From assembly GCA_026826555.1 (NCBI GenBank), contig JAKSZT010054215.1, forward strand, positions 26,673,103 through 26,737,102: a stretch of 64,000 bases of DNA, given 5' to 3'. The position numbers and the translations under genes are program-made. The DNA comes from Tolypeutes matacus (taxonomy: Eukaryota > Chordata > Mammalia > Cingulata > Chlamyphoridae). Positions 49,391 to 61,025 of this stretch are shown one piece after another. Each line of letters starts with the position of its first letter. Positions within the stretch are counted from its first letter, which is position 1. The notes below the pieces were generated by a model, which had not been told where the DNA came from, did not search any database, and worked only from the letters and a program-made list of their open reading frames with translations.

Positions 49391-51654
49391 TTTAATATCT
49401 AAAACTCATAACAAAAGCATAATAATATTAAAATTTTTATGATAGTAATAATAAATTCCTTCATAACTCTTTTCAATAAGTGGGGCTTTTTTTTATTAGT
49501 TCTCCTTTGCTTTTTATTTCCATGAATACATTCATTTAAGACAAACTCTTATGCTCTGTTGTGAAACTAATATTTCAAAGCATTATCCCTTGTAGACTAC
49601 CAAACTTTTCAGCTGACCTTATACTCCTGGGTCCTTATGGACTTTTCAAATAAAAATTTAGATGGAATAGAAGATGCTGTAAAGCAGGTAATGGCAAAAA
49701 CTGAAGTACGGAAGTAAGGTGGTTGCTGTCGGAAATGGTGAGGAATAAGTGACTCCCAAGCCCGCTGGCAAATTTAACAATAGAACCATTGATGAAAGAA
49801 TGGACAAAAGGGGTGGAGAAATAAAAGAGGAGGAAAGGAATAAAGTGAGAGTGCCATGGAGTAGAAACAGAAAGGGGAGGTAATGAAGGCAGAGAGCGGA
49901 ATTGGTTTCCTAGTGAAAAGGTTAATTAAATCTTTCATGGCATGGAATTCTTAAAGAACAACTTTTCTGAGTATGTGTGTAGATATTCACATGTGTTCTT
50001 TGTAAACACACAGAGATGATAATGATTCTCTCCTAGCATCCTTTTCACACTAATGCTTTAGAGCATTTTTTTAAAAGGACAATTTATTTTTTAAGCATCT
50101 TAAATGAAGATCAGAAAAAAAAAGTGACACTGCTGACCTGCTAATAAATCTTAGGAACCAGAATTTGTCCTCTTTTCATTTTTCTGATTTATTTTTTTCC
50201 CAAAATGTAAAACCAACAAGCAACAAAAAAGCAAGCCTTATATCCCTATTAAAATGAATGGCAAATAATAAACAATAGAAGGGACAAATCCACAGGGCTC
50301 ACGGAGCTTCAGTACTACTCCAAAAACCATGAGGCTGATTTCTAAGCTGAAGAAATGATTATAGAGCATCCCAGGAGGATGCCAACCAATGAGGTGACAG
50401 CAGTGCTATTTGTTTTCTGCCTTTTGTGTGTTTCTTAACCTTAATCTTACTGTGCTGTCACACAGTTTCCAGTAGCCTGGGGCAGGCTGGGTGCTTGGAA
50501 AGGGAGGATGGAGTTTTTGATGTCAGTCTAAAGGGCAAATGCTGATTAGTATAATCAAGAACACACAGTCCATTCAATGTCTCCATCATCGTCACAATTC
50601 TTTGTATATCCATGTAGTTTATACAAACTTATATTGGCAGGTAATGCAGGCAGTAAACATGTTTCATTTGTTTGTTCAGTATTTAACCTTGCCCTGGGCA
50701 TTAAAAAGCATTTGATTCATTTGTTTTTGGAATCCCGGGGTACCCTGGCTACTGAAATAATTGTGGCTGATCAGGCTACAAGTGGTAGGAGAAAAAATAT
50801 TAGCATATTTGCTCAAGGAGAAGCCAGCCTTCTTGGGTGCTCCTGTGCTTAAATAGAATCCCTTCATGTGGAAAAACAAAAACAACAATTTCTTTAGGGA
50901 GGCTTTTGTTTTTCCTTTCCATTTTGCTAGAAAGCAAATATGACGGGGCAGCAGAGAGGGAAGGAGGGAGATAGGGAAAGGGGGAAGAGGGAGGGGGAGG
51001 GGGAGGGTTGGGGCGGTGGGGGGGGGAGAAGGATCAGTTCTAGACATTTTATTCTGCCCTCAAGCTTAGGAGAAGTTGCCAATGGTGTCATCTCCAAAGA
51101 AAGATATTTCCTCCTCCTTATTAGCAAGAGATGAGATTATGTTGCAAAAATTGGGCAGGGTGGATGTTTTCAAGTTGGCCAATACTAACAAGAACAACAA
51201 TAAAAATATTAGAAAGGAAACATTCATGGAGCCAGGGATGGCAGAACAAAATAAAATAGCATGTGCCACCATGATATTTTTTTTCTAGCATGTTGATCCT
51301 CAGAACAGGCTCAAGAACGGTCATTTAATATTTGTCTTAACTCCTACTTTTTAAATGTATGCACATTTACATTCTCATTATTATGGAACAAAATTAGTTT
51401 GAGGATTGATTAGTTATCCCTAATGATACTAATATATACCACCTGCATGAAAAGATGGGCAATATTCGTGATTAAAGAATTCATTCAAAGCCAGAAGTTT
51501 AAAACCCTGGTGTTAAGATAACCATTAATACCCATGCCATAAGTTAGCATTATGTCATATCTATTACAGACTGTTGGCCGAATTTATTTGCTGTTGAATT
51601 TCACTGTTTCTCAGCGCTCTTTGGGCTACATTAAAAAAGCCATTAAAGGATGAA
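49391..51654. other. Unique A+T-rich DNA around a purine tract
   Basis: Apart from the purine tract at 50951-51033 nothing is recognised. 51480-51654 is repeat-free, with the word tcagcgctctttgggctac followed by attaaaaaagccattaaagg. Confidence 0.4.
50951..51033 (+). repeat. Purine-rich (GGGA)n/G-rich tract
   Basis: About 80 bases of almost pure purine on the plus strand, with at least eight runs of three or more G, the last being a run of 10 interrupted only by T and C at the start. Overlapping open frames here are by-products of this composition. Confidence 0.92.
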
Positions 51655-51768
51655 TTATGTTCAAGTTTCCGTTGTAAGTGCTTGGGAAAAAACAAAGACA
51701 TCAAAAACACTGCCTCTACCTTTACAGCATTTGCAATCTAGTTAAGAAGATAACATGTATAACCCCAA
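51655..51768 (-). mobile_element. L2 3'-end fragment
   Basis: 'gtaagtgcttgggaaaaaacaaagacatcaaaaacactgcctctacctttacagcatttgcaatctagttaagaagataac' parallels the complement of the L2 3' end (…tccctgccctcatggagcttacagtctagt…). Confidence 0.65.
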
Positions 51769-52261
51769 AAAGACTTCAATTCAAGACAAAAGGAAATTGA
51801 TCTCTAAGACAAGACCACTGGTAACTGAAACAAGACTGACTCTACCTCCTGGGCTATGTGACCTAAAGACCAACAGCTCCTAAAACAAAACAAACCAGAG
51901 AGAGAACCAAAAACAAAACCCCCTAAACCTGCCTCTGGATCGAATGTTAGACGTGGCATGGGGTAATGACCAGGTCTAGTTTGGGCTCTACCTCTGGGCA
52001 CCCGTCAAAAAACTGTGACTTGTCACAAATCTCTGGACCTCAGGCCAGTCGTTTGTAAAGTGAACCCACAAAACCCCACAAATCCGAGGAGCTAGGTCTG
52101 CCTTGTAAAAATTTCTGAGATACAAGTCAGACACTTTAAGTGTAAATCAGTTGCATGTGCATGGTGAAGAGTAGAATATATAATTCCCATACTGTGGGAT
52201 GAAGTCCTTATTTACCTGATTTGCTCTTACTATCAATAGTAGTCATCCTAAAAATAGTGGC

Positions 52262-52472
52262 AGATATTATTTTTTAAGCACTTACTATATGACATGCCTT
52301 ACTAATAAGCATTTATCTAATTGAATTTAATCCTCTCAAAATCTTATGATGTAACTATTACTATTACCACTCACTGAACAGGCACAGAGTGGTAAAACTT
52401 AAGATCCCAAACTCTGTAAGTGATAGAATTGGGACTTGAACCAACTCTGCCCCTGACCTAGAGTACCACTGC
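52262..52472 (+). mobile_element. MIR SINE 3' portion
   Basis: 'attttttaagcacttactatatgacatgccttactaataagcatttatctaattgaatttaatcctctcaaaatcttatgatgtaactattactattacc', 'ggcacagagtggtaaaacttaagatcccaaactctgtaagtgatagaattgggacttgaacc'. Clear MIR/MIRb order. Confidence 0.86.
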
Positions 52473-52589
52473 TAACCATTCCATACTTGGGTCTAGCTAG
52501 AGTCACATGTCTAGCTTTTTGCTAGAAGAGTTGTTCGAAGGAAAAGATGTGAATTAAAAATAAAGAATATCTCATAGGACTTTCTAGTT

Positions 52590-52738
52590 GTTGAATAATC
52601 TTTAAAGACCATTGAACATCCTCATTTTACACATAATTAAACCAAGGCCAGGAAAAGATAAGTCACTTCCTGAAGGTTACCCACCTACATAATCAAAGAG
52701 TTTGATGTGGTACCCAGGCCCATTGATTGCTATTTCAG
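52590..52738 (+). mobile_element. MIR-like SINE 3' fragment
   Basis: 'catcctcattttacacataattaaaccaaggccaggaaaagataagtcacttcctgaaggttaccc', 'gtggtacccaggcccattg'. Similar to the MIR core and 3' half. Confidence 0.6.
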
Positions 52739-53559
52739 TCCTTCTTTACTACTTCAATGCCTTAAAATGGTCAAATGCTCAGGAAAGAATATGGTTCACT
52801 AAATTTGCTAATTAACTAAAAGGTTAAACAGAAAGTTCTTTCTATGTCAACCCTTGTTGCTGAAAATCTTTCTAAAATATATGAGTTGGATTTACTGCTT
52901 CAGTAAACATAGAAAGAGAAAAGGCTTTCTTGGCTTCATCATGCTCCAGGGGAGGGTGCACTGAAGTAGGACTTATTTGGGTTCCACACCCCCACTTAGT
53001 TATTTGCTGTGCACCTGTGTACATGGCTGCATGAAGGATTTCCAATGAGTCATACCTCCTGGTTTTCACCTCCTGGTATGGTGTCTCCTGAATGAATGCT
53101 AGGCTTTAGCCAATGGTATACCAGCAAATATGACCACAAGCAAGGCTTGCACTTTGCAGAAAACTGAGGCCTAGTCTGGCCTCTCACAGGAGAAAGATTG
53201 TAGCTGAGCTCTGTCCTCAGCTGAGAAGCCCAGAACCCACTACTTTCACCCATGAGCTAGGAGTATTACAGATTGAATTTAAGATAGACAACTTTGCCCC
53301 ATCTTGATCTATCCACTTTCAAGAAGACAATATTCCCCCTTCCATGTCTTGAATCTTCAGTGAAAGATTAGCAATGTAATCCAAACCTAGTCAAAGCTTT
53401 TACCCATTCACTCCTTTACACCCTATAAGATTGTATAACTGATGTTTCAAAAGCAAGCCTATCTCCCTAATTTCCGGAGGGTAAGCTAGACTTAGTGACT
53501 CACTTTCAAAGAACAGAGTATGAAAAGAGAAAACTAGTAACTTCAGAGCACAGACGTCT

Positions 53560-53935
53560 GGCAAACACCACCCTAAGTGATGAAGGTTAACATCACCAGT
53601 GATAAGTCATGTGAATTATCATGTACTAGCAGATATGAGTTGATGAGAAGGGTATGATATGAAAAACAAAACAAAACAAACCCAAACAAACAAACAAAAA
53701 AACATCAGACAATCCCAAATTGAGGACCATTCTACAAAATACCTGACCAGCACTCCTCAAAACCAATAAGGTCATGAAAAACAACAAACAACTGAGAAGC
53801 TGTCACTGACCAGAAGAGACTAAGGAGATATTACAGCTAAATGCTGTGTAGTATACTGGATTCAATTTTGAAACAACAAGAGGACATAAGTGGAAAAACT
53901 GGTGAAATGCAAATAAAGACTGGGGTTTAGTTTTT
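53560..53935 (+). mobile_element. L1 3' UTR fragment with (AAAC)n
   Basis: 'atcatgtactagcagatatgagttgatgagaagggtatgatatg', 'acatcagacaatcccaaattgaggaccattctacaaaatacctgaccagcactcctcaaaaccaataaggtcatgaaaaac' and 'gactaaggagatattacagctaaatgc' match a widespread mammalian L1-type 3' sequence. An (AAAC)n stretch lies at about 53663-53702. The SINE at 53941 starts where the match ends. Confidence 0.7.
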
Positions 53936-53940
53936 AAAAA

Positions 53941-54110
53941 CGGGGGTGGGGTACGGAAAAAGATGTAGCACAGTGGTTGAGCTCCTGCTTCTAATATATG
54001 TCCTGAGTTCAATCCCCAGTAGTTCCTATTAAAAAAAAGTGGGGTGGGGGGAGGCTATCATACAACAAGTATCTCTACCTCCTTCCAAAAAAAAAAAGAA
54101 GAAATTAAAA
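53941..54110 (+). mobile_element. tRNA-derived xenarthran SINE (DAS type)
   Basis: Pol III A box tagcacagtgg (53966-53976) and B box gttcaatccc (54007-54016) lie 30 bases apart, as in tRNA-derived SINEs. The tRNA-like head ends at about 54030 with an A8 run. The remainder to 54110 is a G+T- and A-rich tail. I could not define a clean target-site duplication. It inserted at the end of an L1-like fragment. Confidence 0.8.
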
Positions 54111-54256
54111 ATAAAAGGCATTATCCAATCAGAGCAGTGGATTATATCTGCACAATGCCCCCCTAACTTTTATTATATATCTAGACACAGAATACACTAA
54201 ATTGAGTGGAACCATTACTGAATCTAAGGTTGTCTCCAAAACTAGGGTAAAAAGGT

Positions 54257-54303
54257 AAAGAGGGAAAGAAGAAAGGAGGGAGGAAGGGAGGGAGGGAGGA
54301 GAA
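54257..54303 (+). repeat. (GGAA/GGGA)n purine tract
   Basis: Purine-only run of GGAA, GGGA and AGGG units. Confidence 0.92.
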
Positions 54304-56034
54304 ATAAAGTGATGTCATCCTTATATCATCTTGCTACATATCTCCCCTTCCACCCTTTTTCCATAAAAATTGGAATACATGGGGTGGGGAGGGAAAGCAC
54401 ACATTAGTATAGTTAATCAAAAGATTTAGAGAGTTCGATTCTAACTAACTGAGAGTTTACCTCCTGGCATCTTATAGCGAGTAACCTTAAACTAAAGTGT
54501 ATATATGTGTCATATTTAGGAGGACTATTTAAAATGAATATATATTTTTAAAATGTTATTAACTATGCTTAGATCAGTTCTACCAAATCATATATGGTCT
54601 AATATTAATGTCTTGTACTAGTCATTTGTTACCCTGAATCATAAAGATAATGAAGTATCATAGTTTTCTTATTTTGTACAGATAAACCTTGGGCAGAGGA
54701 CACTAATCATATTGGTTTATTGACACTGTTTTGTTCTGACAAGATAGCCTGGGATGGAGATGGAGCAAATCTAAAAACCTGCAAGAGCCTACATGAATAA
54801 AAGTTTACAATTCCACGAAAGTGCATCTGGCTTTTAAATATTCATGAAAATAATACTATAAGGCCTCTGTTCTGTGGGGTGTTTACTTCCTTTTATAAGG
54901 AGTTTAGTTCTGCAAATGTGATGGTAAAAAGGTTGACATATGATACCGAATAATGCTATTGTGAAGGAAAAAAAGAATCTGATGGAAAATGGCATCATCT
55001 GTGTCTTTGATTTTTTTTTAAAAGGCACATTGGAAAGAGATCAAAAAGTGTCACTTGGCAAATAACATAAAACAGAGCTAACAATGTGAGGGAGCAGAGG
55101 CTGACAACCAGGAGGAATGTGCTAATTCCAAAGATGTCATGTTTAAAATTGGTCTCAGCCAGGTGATAGCAGGGGTTATTCCCTCTAGGTGGTGATCAGC
55201 TTCCAGTGATGGGAATGGTTACCAACTTGCATAATCAATTGTCCTGGATCAAGAAGAATTAATGTCTGAGGTCCAAGCATCTATTTTGCGGAAACCCCAA
55301 CTCTGAATTTAAAAATGATTATCTTAAGCCTCCCCAGCAGGGGTCACTAAGGTAATGAAAAATATAAGCTCTGTTACAATCTGTAATCACTGTTTCCATT
55401 GACAACAGGAGGGAGGAGGGAAGTGATGTCAAAGTGCTTTCTCGGTAATAATGACAATATTTTACATAGTAAGTCAAAATAAAATAGTTGCACTTTAGTA
55501 TAATGTTTACAGAGAGGGCAATAGTCTACAGCATGCTAGGCTTTAGAATTATGTAGAGATAATGTTGGAATAATTTTCAAATATTTTGAATGTACATAGA
55601 AAAGAGACCTAACAATGGACAATTAATGATTTTCCAGGAATGGTTTTACTTAAATTTAATACTTAAATATAAAGTACATATTTAAGTATAGTAGAAGGAC
55701 TAGCAATTCATTTGGACCCATTCTGAATTCATCTGGGTTCAGTTCCTTAAGCCAGTCTACCTTTCCAGTGGTGACATTGATCAGCTTGTTCTGATACTCC
55801 ATCCTCATACCTTGTCTTCTCCCTAGCTCTGGGATGGTCTGGGGCTTTGAATAGGATACATTTCTTTTAGATAGCAACAGTGAAGAGCCAAAACCTTTCA
55901 CGTGAAAATACACTTCACTTGAAGTCAGCCCTAAACCAATTTCAAAAATTTAAAGGACAATAATGGATAAAAGGGGTTGTATCATCTTGTCAACCAACAA
56001 ATCCGAGGTCTTTACAAGACTTGCAAGATGTAGG
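54304..56034. other. Unique DNA with a CTCF-like motif
   Basis: No repeat or gene recognised other than the motif at 55334-55349. Confidence 0.4.
55334..55349 (+). promoter_or_regulatory. CTCF-like motif
   Basis: The sixteen bases ccagcaggggtcacta fit the CTCF core consensus CCASYAGRKGGCRSYR at all positions but one (T for G at position 11). It lies in unique DNA. Such motifs arise by chance in long windows, and occupancy cannot be judged from sequence. Confidence 0.35.
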
Positions 56035-56468
56035 CCCTGCTAACTCTCTCCCCTTGATCATTTCACTCCAGACACCCTGGCTCCTTGATAATCTTCCAAC
56101 ACACCCAGCACATCTCCATCGCAGAGCTGTGACATTCATTCTTTCCTCTGCTGGCAGTGCCCTCACCTCAGCTGGGTCTCTCTTTCATCGTTACTTCCTC
56201 AGAGAGGCTTTCCCTGACCCCCAAACCTAAGGAGTACACCCCTCATTCTGTGTCCCTTACCATGCTTTGGTTTTCTCCAAAGTACCTCTCACTGCCTTAA
56301 TTATATTCTGGATTTATTTGCTATTGTTTTTCCCACTAGCCCTATGGAGATAGGGGACTTGTTTTCTGTTGAATGTCTAGCCTCAAGAACCACTTGTACA
56401 ATAGGAACTCAATAAATATTTCCAAATGGTATGAATGAACAAATGAATAAATAAACCAACTAATATAT
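56035..56468 (+). mobile_element. L2 LINE 3' end
   Basis: 'ttcattctttcctctgctggcagtgccctcacctcagctgggtctctctttcatcgttacttcctcagagaggctttccctgaccccc', 'tctcactgccttaattatattctggatttatttgc', 'cccactagccctatggagataggggacttg' and 'acaataggaactcaataaatatttcc' with GAATGAA-type tail. This is one of the best preserved L2 3' ends here. Confidence 0.9.
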
Positions 56469-57594
56469 GCACAATGTATTCACCAATTTCCAGGGAAGCC
56501 AAAGATGGGTAAGATATGGACCATGCCCACAAGGCATTTATTTACACCTAGAGAAGGGACAAGAGTTGGGCACAAAATTGTCACAACTCTATACCTTATT
56601 GCAAATAAATCAACAAAAATGGCAGAAAGATAATCTGTTGATCATTTACCAAAACATAAACCGTTAGTAGGAACCTCTGGTGATCTGATCAGACATTGGA
56701 AATATAGTATTAACCAAACCCTCCATTATTCATGAAGCTCACAAAGAAAAAGCCATATTTAGCTCCACTGTCAAAGACAGAATTTGGGGCCAGGTTGTCC
56801 ATTATTTTGAAGGTATATGGAATTTCTTAGGTTTTTATGTCATTATAGCGTGAAATTCATTCTTTCGTCTGTAAATTCATAGCATAGACTGGTACACCAG
56901 ACACTTCCAAGGTGAGAAATCACTTTGTGAACTAATAGCAATTAATCAAATTTTCTTTTGTCACTTTTCTCTTTTCCAGTTATCACAAAAATGTAGCCTG
57001 GGTAGATGCGGAAATGACCCTTTTTTCTTTAATTTCTAAGAATCATAGCTTTAAATTGAAATCTTTGCTTGTTCTTATTCTCCCAAGCTACAAATTAAGA
57101 ATCTAATCCTGATTTTGGATATAAGTGAAAATCAAAACAAGAGGGAAGGAAATTCTTCTCTCTGAAATTTTCAAACATGAAATTGTTTGAAACCATGAAG
57201 AAATTTACCTGTTTCCCATTTTCTACACAGTCTCCATCCCAGTAATAAATATTTAATTAATGCAAATATCTTTGCTTCACTTTCAAGAAAGTTGGCAATC
57301 TTACACCTCCCTCCTGCTTTGATAGACTCATTCATTTTGCTACCCGTTCAGGGAAGAAAAATAGTGGGAAAAACTAAGGGGTGAAAAAGACACCCCTTAA
57401 TGAATGTGTTTAATAGCTGACATGTCTTCTTTCTTTTTTGTTCGATTAAACTGGCACATACTCAGCGAGGCATTGTTCACTTTGAAGTGGTTTTCCATTG
57501 TTCTCCTACCAGCCTCTATCAGGGCCTACTGACAGATGACCTATCAAAGCTTCCTCCTTTGTCTTCCAGCCTCTTTACCACCCCTAATTTCTTT
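56469..57594. other. Unique A+T-rich DNA
   Basis: An L2-like shred may occur at 56500-56550. Otherwise nothing recognised. Confidence 0.4.
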
Positions 57595-57605
57595 CTTTCT
57601 TTTTT

Positions 57606-58080
57606 TTGAAAAGGCACAATCTGCTCACCCTACTGGCTCTTCCTCCTCCAGGGGTAGCAGTTGGTATGCCTGGGCCTCCCCAAGCCAGGGGCTGTTTTGC
57701 AGAGCACGTCTGGATCCCAATTACTGAAGGAGAAGTAGCGCATAAATTAGTTGATATTGTTTCTAAAGCTGTCAGGGATAAATTGTTCTTATTTCCTGAA
57801 ACTGTCATAGAAAAGAAGGGGGAATCTACGATGAGCCCTGACACCCCTGTTGCTCCTTGAAGACAAAGAGGCCCTAAAGTCTCCTGCCAGGTCTGAGCCA
57901 GGAAAAGGTTTACAACAGACTAAACTTACAAGAGAACCTCAGGAAATAAAAAGAACTTGGGTTCCTGGGTGGGAGGCAAATTTCAATTCAAAACAGATAA
58001 GACAGCATCTATCAATAATAACAGTTTTCCCATGGATTTCCAGGAGTGTTTATACTGAGGTGGTTTGTATTACATTTTAA
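57606..58080 (+). other. Coding-like segment broken by a frameshift, unidentified
   Basis: A run of T followed by gaaaag at about 57595-57614 resembles a splice acceptor or the edge of an inserted sequence. Frame 3 is open from there to a TGA at 57858-57860 and encodes a string including AEHVWIPITEGEVAHKLVDI and VSKAVRDKLFLFPETV. A second frame is open from about 57850 to 58080. A one-base shift near 57850 would connect them, as expected of a decayed gene copy. I do not recognise the protein, see no poly(A) tail or duplication, and cannot exclude a chance pair of frames. Confidence 0.2.
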
Positions 58081-60590
58081 CGGACATAACTGTCAGGCAC
58101 TTCACTACTGAGCAGGGTTGGGGCTGGTAAATTACTGTGAACCAAGTCCTCCTACCACCAAAGTTACCTTCAGCCCTGTGAAGGCAGCTAGGCTGGCGAG
58201 ATTAAACTTCAGACCTTCCTGAGCTTAAGCCTCCTGAAGCTTCCTCCCCACTCATCCAGGTCTATCTTCCGTGGGAACAGACATTTGCTCTATTCCATAT
58301 GCTACCATGTTATTTTTAACCCCCTCTTTGGTCCCCCAATTTTGATATATGGATTGTACCTTCTGTCATAGTCAACGTTTACATAAAATTCAGCTATTAG
58401 ATTATATAAGCAAACACATACTTATACATTTATAATTTTCTGAAATATAATTTAAAAGATTTTTCCATCAACATACTTGGGGGTTATCTTTTATATTATT
58501 TTTTTTTTTAAATGCTAGCCGTTCAAAGTCTATTCATAGGTCATCCTGCAAGTTAATTTCTGTAGAACAGATTCTTTCCAAAGACGGTAGAAGTGATGTG
58601 GCGTGGCTGATGGCTGGCCAGGTGCCAACAAGTTATATTCTTTAGATAAATTCATTCTGTGCTTTCCAAATTTTGTGAAATTTATCAAAATGAGTTGAGC
58701 AAAAATATTGTTAACAGTATATAGTATTTGCATAGAAAAAATTTAATTTAAAATTGTTAGAAAAATTGAAGTAAATGAAGTCTATAAACATTTTTAAATT
58801 GATGGTGAATATTGGTAAGTGAACTTCTTAGGGTACAAGGCATATTATTTAACTCTAAACCCCTTTGATAATGTGTCACTTGCATAGGAAGGGAAAGAAA
58901 TGGTTCTCTCACAAAATAAGCAAGAAATGCTTGTTCAGCTGTTGATTTACAGGAGAAATTAGGCTTTTGATTTCCTTATATTTGGCTGAGCAAACTAAAG
59001 TTCACAGTAAGCTTTAATTACCAATATACCACCCAGTCATAAGCTACTTCATCCCCAGACTTGATATTGTTGCATCACTGAAAATATGTAGCTATTGTTT
59101 TTCAATAGATGGTATAAATCTGGCTCCAATGATCTAAACAGTTACAATTCACTAACTTCTGGATGACATCCAAACTCTTCAAGCACATCTGCTCCACACA
59201 CGAGCAAAACATACAGCAACTAGTGCAGCACAATTCAACATAACAATTTAAATATTTTATATAATTAATGATACGTAATTAAACTTAATGTAATTACATT
59301 TGGGTTCTCTGAGGTAACTATTTTACAATTAGTGTTGCATCAACAAATAGCTTTTCCAAGGCAAAGCACAGCTCTTACCGTAGTAGCAAGTCATACCCAG
59401 AAGTGTCCCTGTTAGAGTAAATAAATCGTGGCGAAAAATCAAATATTCTAACCCATCATCCCTCAGCTTTTGATTACATTTGAAAGAGTTTGAACAGGCC
59501 TTTGCATGCCAAAACCACATGTCAACCCAAATGTTAATGGACTTTAGCTTGCTGCAAGTTGGAAAGGAACAAGGAGGTCTAACAACTAGATGGCCCTTCT
59601 CATAACTTTACGAGCAAAATCAATTACCAAGAAACCCATAACTAGAAGTACCAACATTCTACAGCCATGTCCCAAACTGTTTACCGATCCACCATACTTT
59701 TTTGGGTCAGGAAGTTGATGAGAGGATGGTAGAGGAGCAGCATCTGCAAGGCTGCTGTGCCATCAGTGGTGGAGGGAAAGCATGTGGACAGCACCCAGTT
59801 GGGGACTCATCTGCATGGAATCAGCCCATGTCCCTGGCTCATTTAAACTAATATCCGCGTCACATGATAAAAACAAGGAGATGTTGTCACTAATATTTAT
59901 GCTTTGAGACATTTGGACCACTGTACTCATTTGTGGAGCAGATCTATGATTTAAAAATACAGGCTTTCCCCAGATCTGTTCAAGTTCAAGAGAGCTGTAG
60001 CTAATAGGCTCCTCCCTTTACATGGAGGGCTCAAGTTGGGAGCTCTCAGGAATGGCTCCCAGTTTTCTGAGCCCTACATCCTTTCTCCCTCCAGAAGAAA
60101 TCCACTTTTCCACTCATACCTTTCACTAAAAATAATTTAGTCTTCTCTGGCTTATTCATGGCCAAGATTAAATTTCCTATATATCTTTCCTATAAGAATT
60201 GTTATTCACAATAATGCATTATAGGTCCATAGTGCATGTCAAATTAAACAACCATCTCTAGTTACAGCCTTACTCAGATTAAAATTTCACCTTCCTAGGA
60301 GTGAGCATTCTGAACTCATCAATTTCTTCACTTATATCTATATTTCTAAAATAATATTATTTCTTAAATTTTCAATTCTAAACATTATTTAAGGACTTTC
60401 TACTACGGAAAGTATTTAGCTGTTTTAAACACCATTCCCTTCACCAAAACATACTCTTCCCCCCACTTTCTCCTAACAGTTATAGCACATTTTTTGTTTA
60501 AAACACTGTTCACTAATACATTAATGTGACTAAGTTCATGGTAGAGTCACATAGTGTACAATCATCAAATATCTTTTCTTATTAAAAAAA
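58081..60590. other. Unique A+T-rich DNA
   Basis: No gene or well-supported repeat. Includes T-rich and A+T-rich runs near 58490-58520. Confidence 0.4.
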
Positions 60591-60602
60591 AACATTTTGT
60601 CT

Positions 60603-60772
60603 TCACTGGGATTCTATCCTCAGAACCTCTGATGTGGGAGGGAGGCATCCATGAGAAGAGAGGGCAGGAAACAGACACAGAGAGTTGCCTAGCGAATGGA
60701 CACAAAAACAGCAAAAACGGGAGGTGGGTAGAAATGGATAAAAGTAAATAAATAAATAAATCCTTAAAAAAA
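60603..60772 (+). mobile_element. tRNA-derived xenarthran SINE, 5' truncated
   Basis: The tRNA-like 5' part with the A box is missing. The rest, including the string gatgtgggagggaggc, 'cagacacagagagttgcctagcgaatggacacaaaaacagc', 'gggaggtggg' and the tail (taaa)n ending in AATCCTT-A7, matches the 3' body of DAS-type SINEs, whose tails read …aataaataaatctttaaaaaa. Confidence 0.85.
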
Positions 60773-61015
60773 GTATAGGGGAGTAAAATACAAACTACAG
60801 TTAGTAGTAATACTTTGATGATGCTCTTTCATAATTTGTTAAAAAATGTTTCACAGCAATGCAAAGTATTTGTGGTGGAGTGATACATGGGATCCCTGTA
60901 TGATGTTATGCATGTTTGTTTTGTAAGTTCACAATGTTTATTGAACACTCATAGTTTGTGTATGTTCATGTATGAATGATATACTTCAATAAATTGTTTA
61001 AAAAAAAAAAAAAAC
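60773..61015 (+). mobile_element. L1 3' end of xenarthran type
   Basis: 'aaaatacaaactacagttagtagtaatactttgatgatgctctttcataattt', 'tcacagcaatgcaaagtatttgtggtggagtgatacatgggatccctgtatgatgttatgcatgtttgttttgtaagttcac' and a terminal A15 run (61001-61014) match the L1 3' UTR seen in armadillo and sloth DNA. AATAAA is at 60989-60994. Young-looking compared with the other L1 pieces. Confidence 0.82.
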
Positions 61016-61025
61016 ATTTTTGTCT

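Larger units (their letters stand above)
60591..61025 (+). mobile_element. SINE-L1 composite insertion inside one target-site duplication
   Basis: The body is a 5'-truncated xenarthran SINE (60603-60772) joined to an L1 3' end (60773-61015). The left flank aacattttgtct (60591-60602) and the right flank aacatttttgtct (61013-61025) agree except for one T. The A-rich target with preceding ATT fits the L1 endonuclease site (TTTT/AA on the other strand). Neither part has its own duplication. This suggests that both were inserted together, by template switching or from a chimeric transcript. Confidence 0.6.

Noticed and set aside
53966..54016. A- and B-box pair that could be a tRNA gene
   Set aside because: The boxes belong to a SINE: no cloverleaf with paired acceptor stem is present and an A-rich tail follows.
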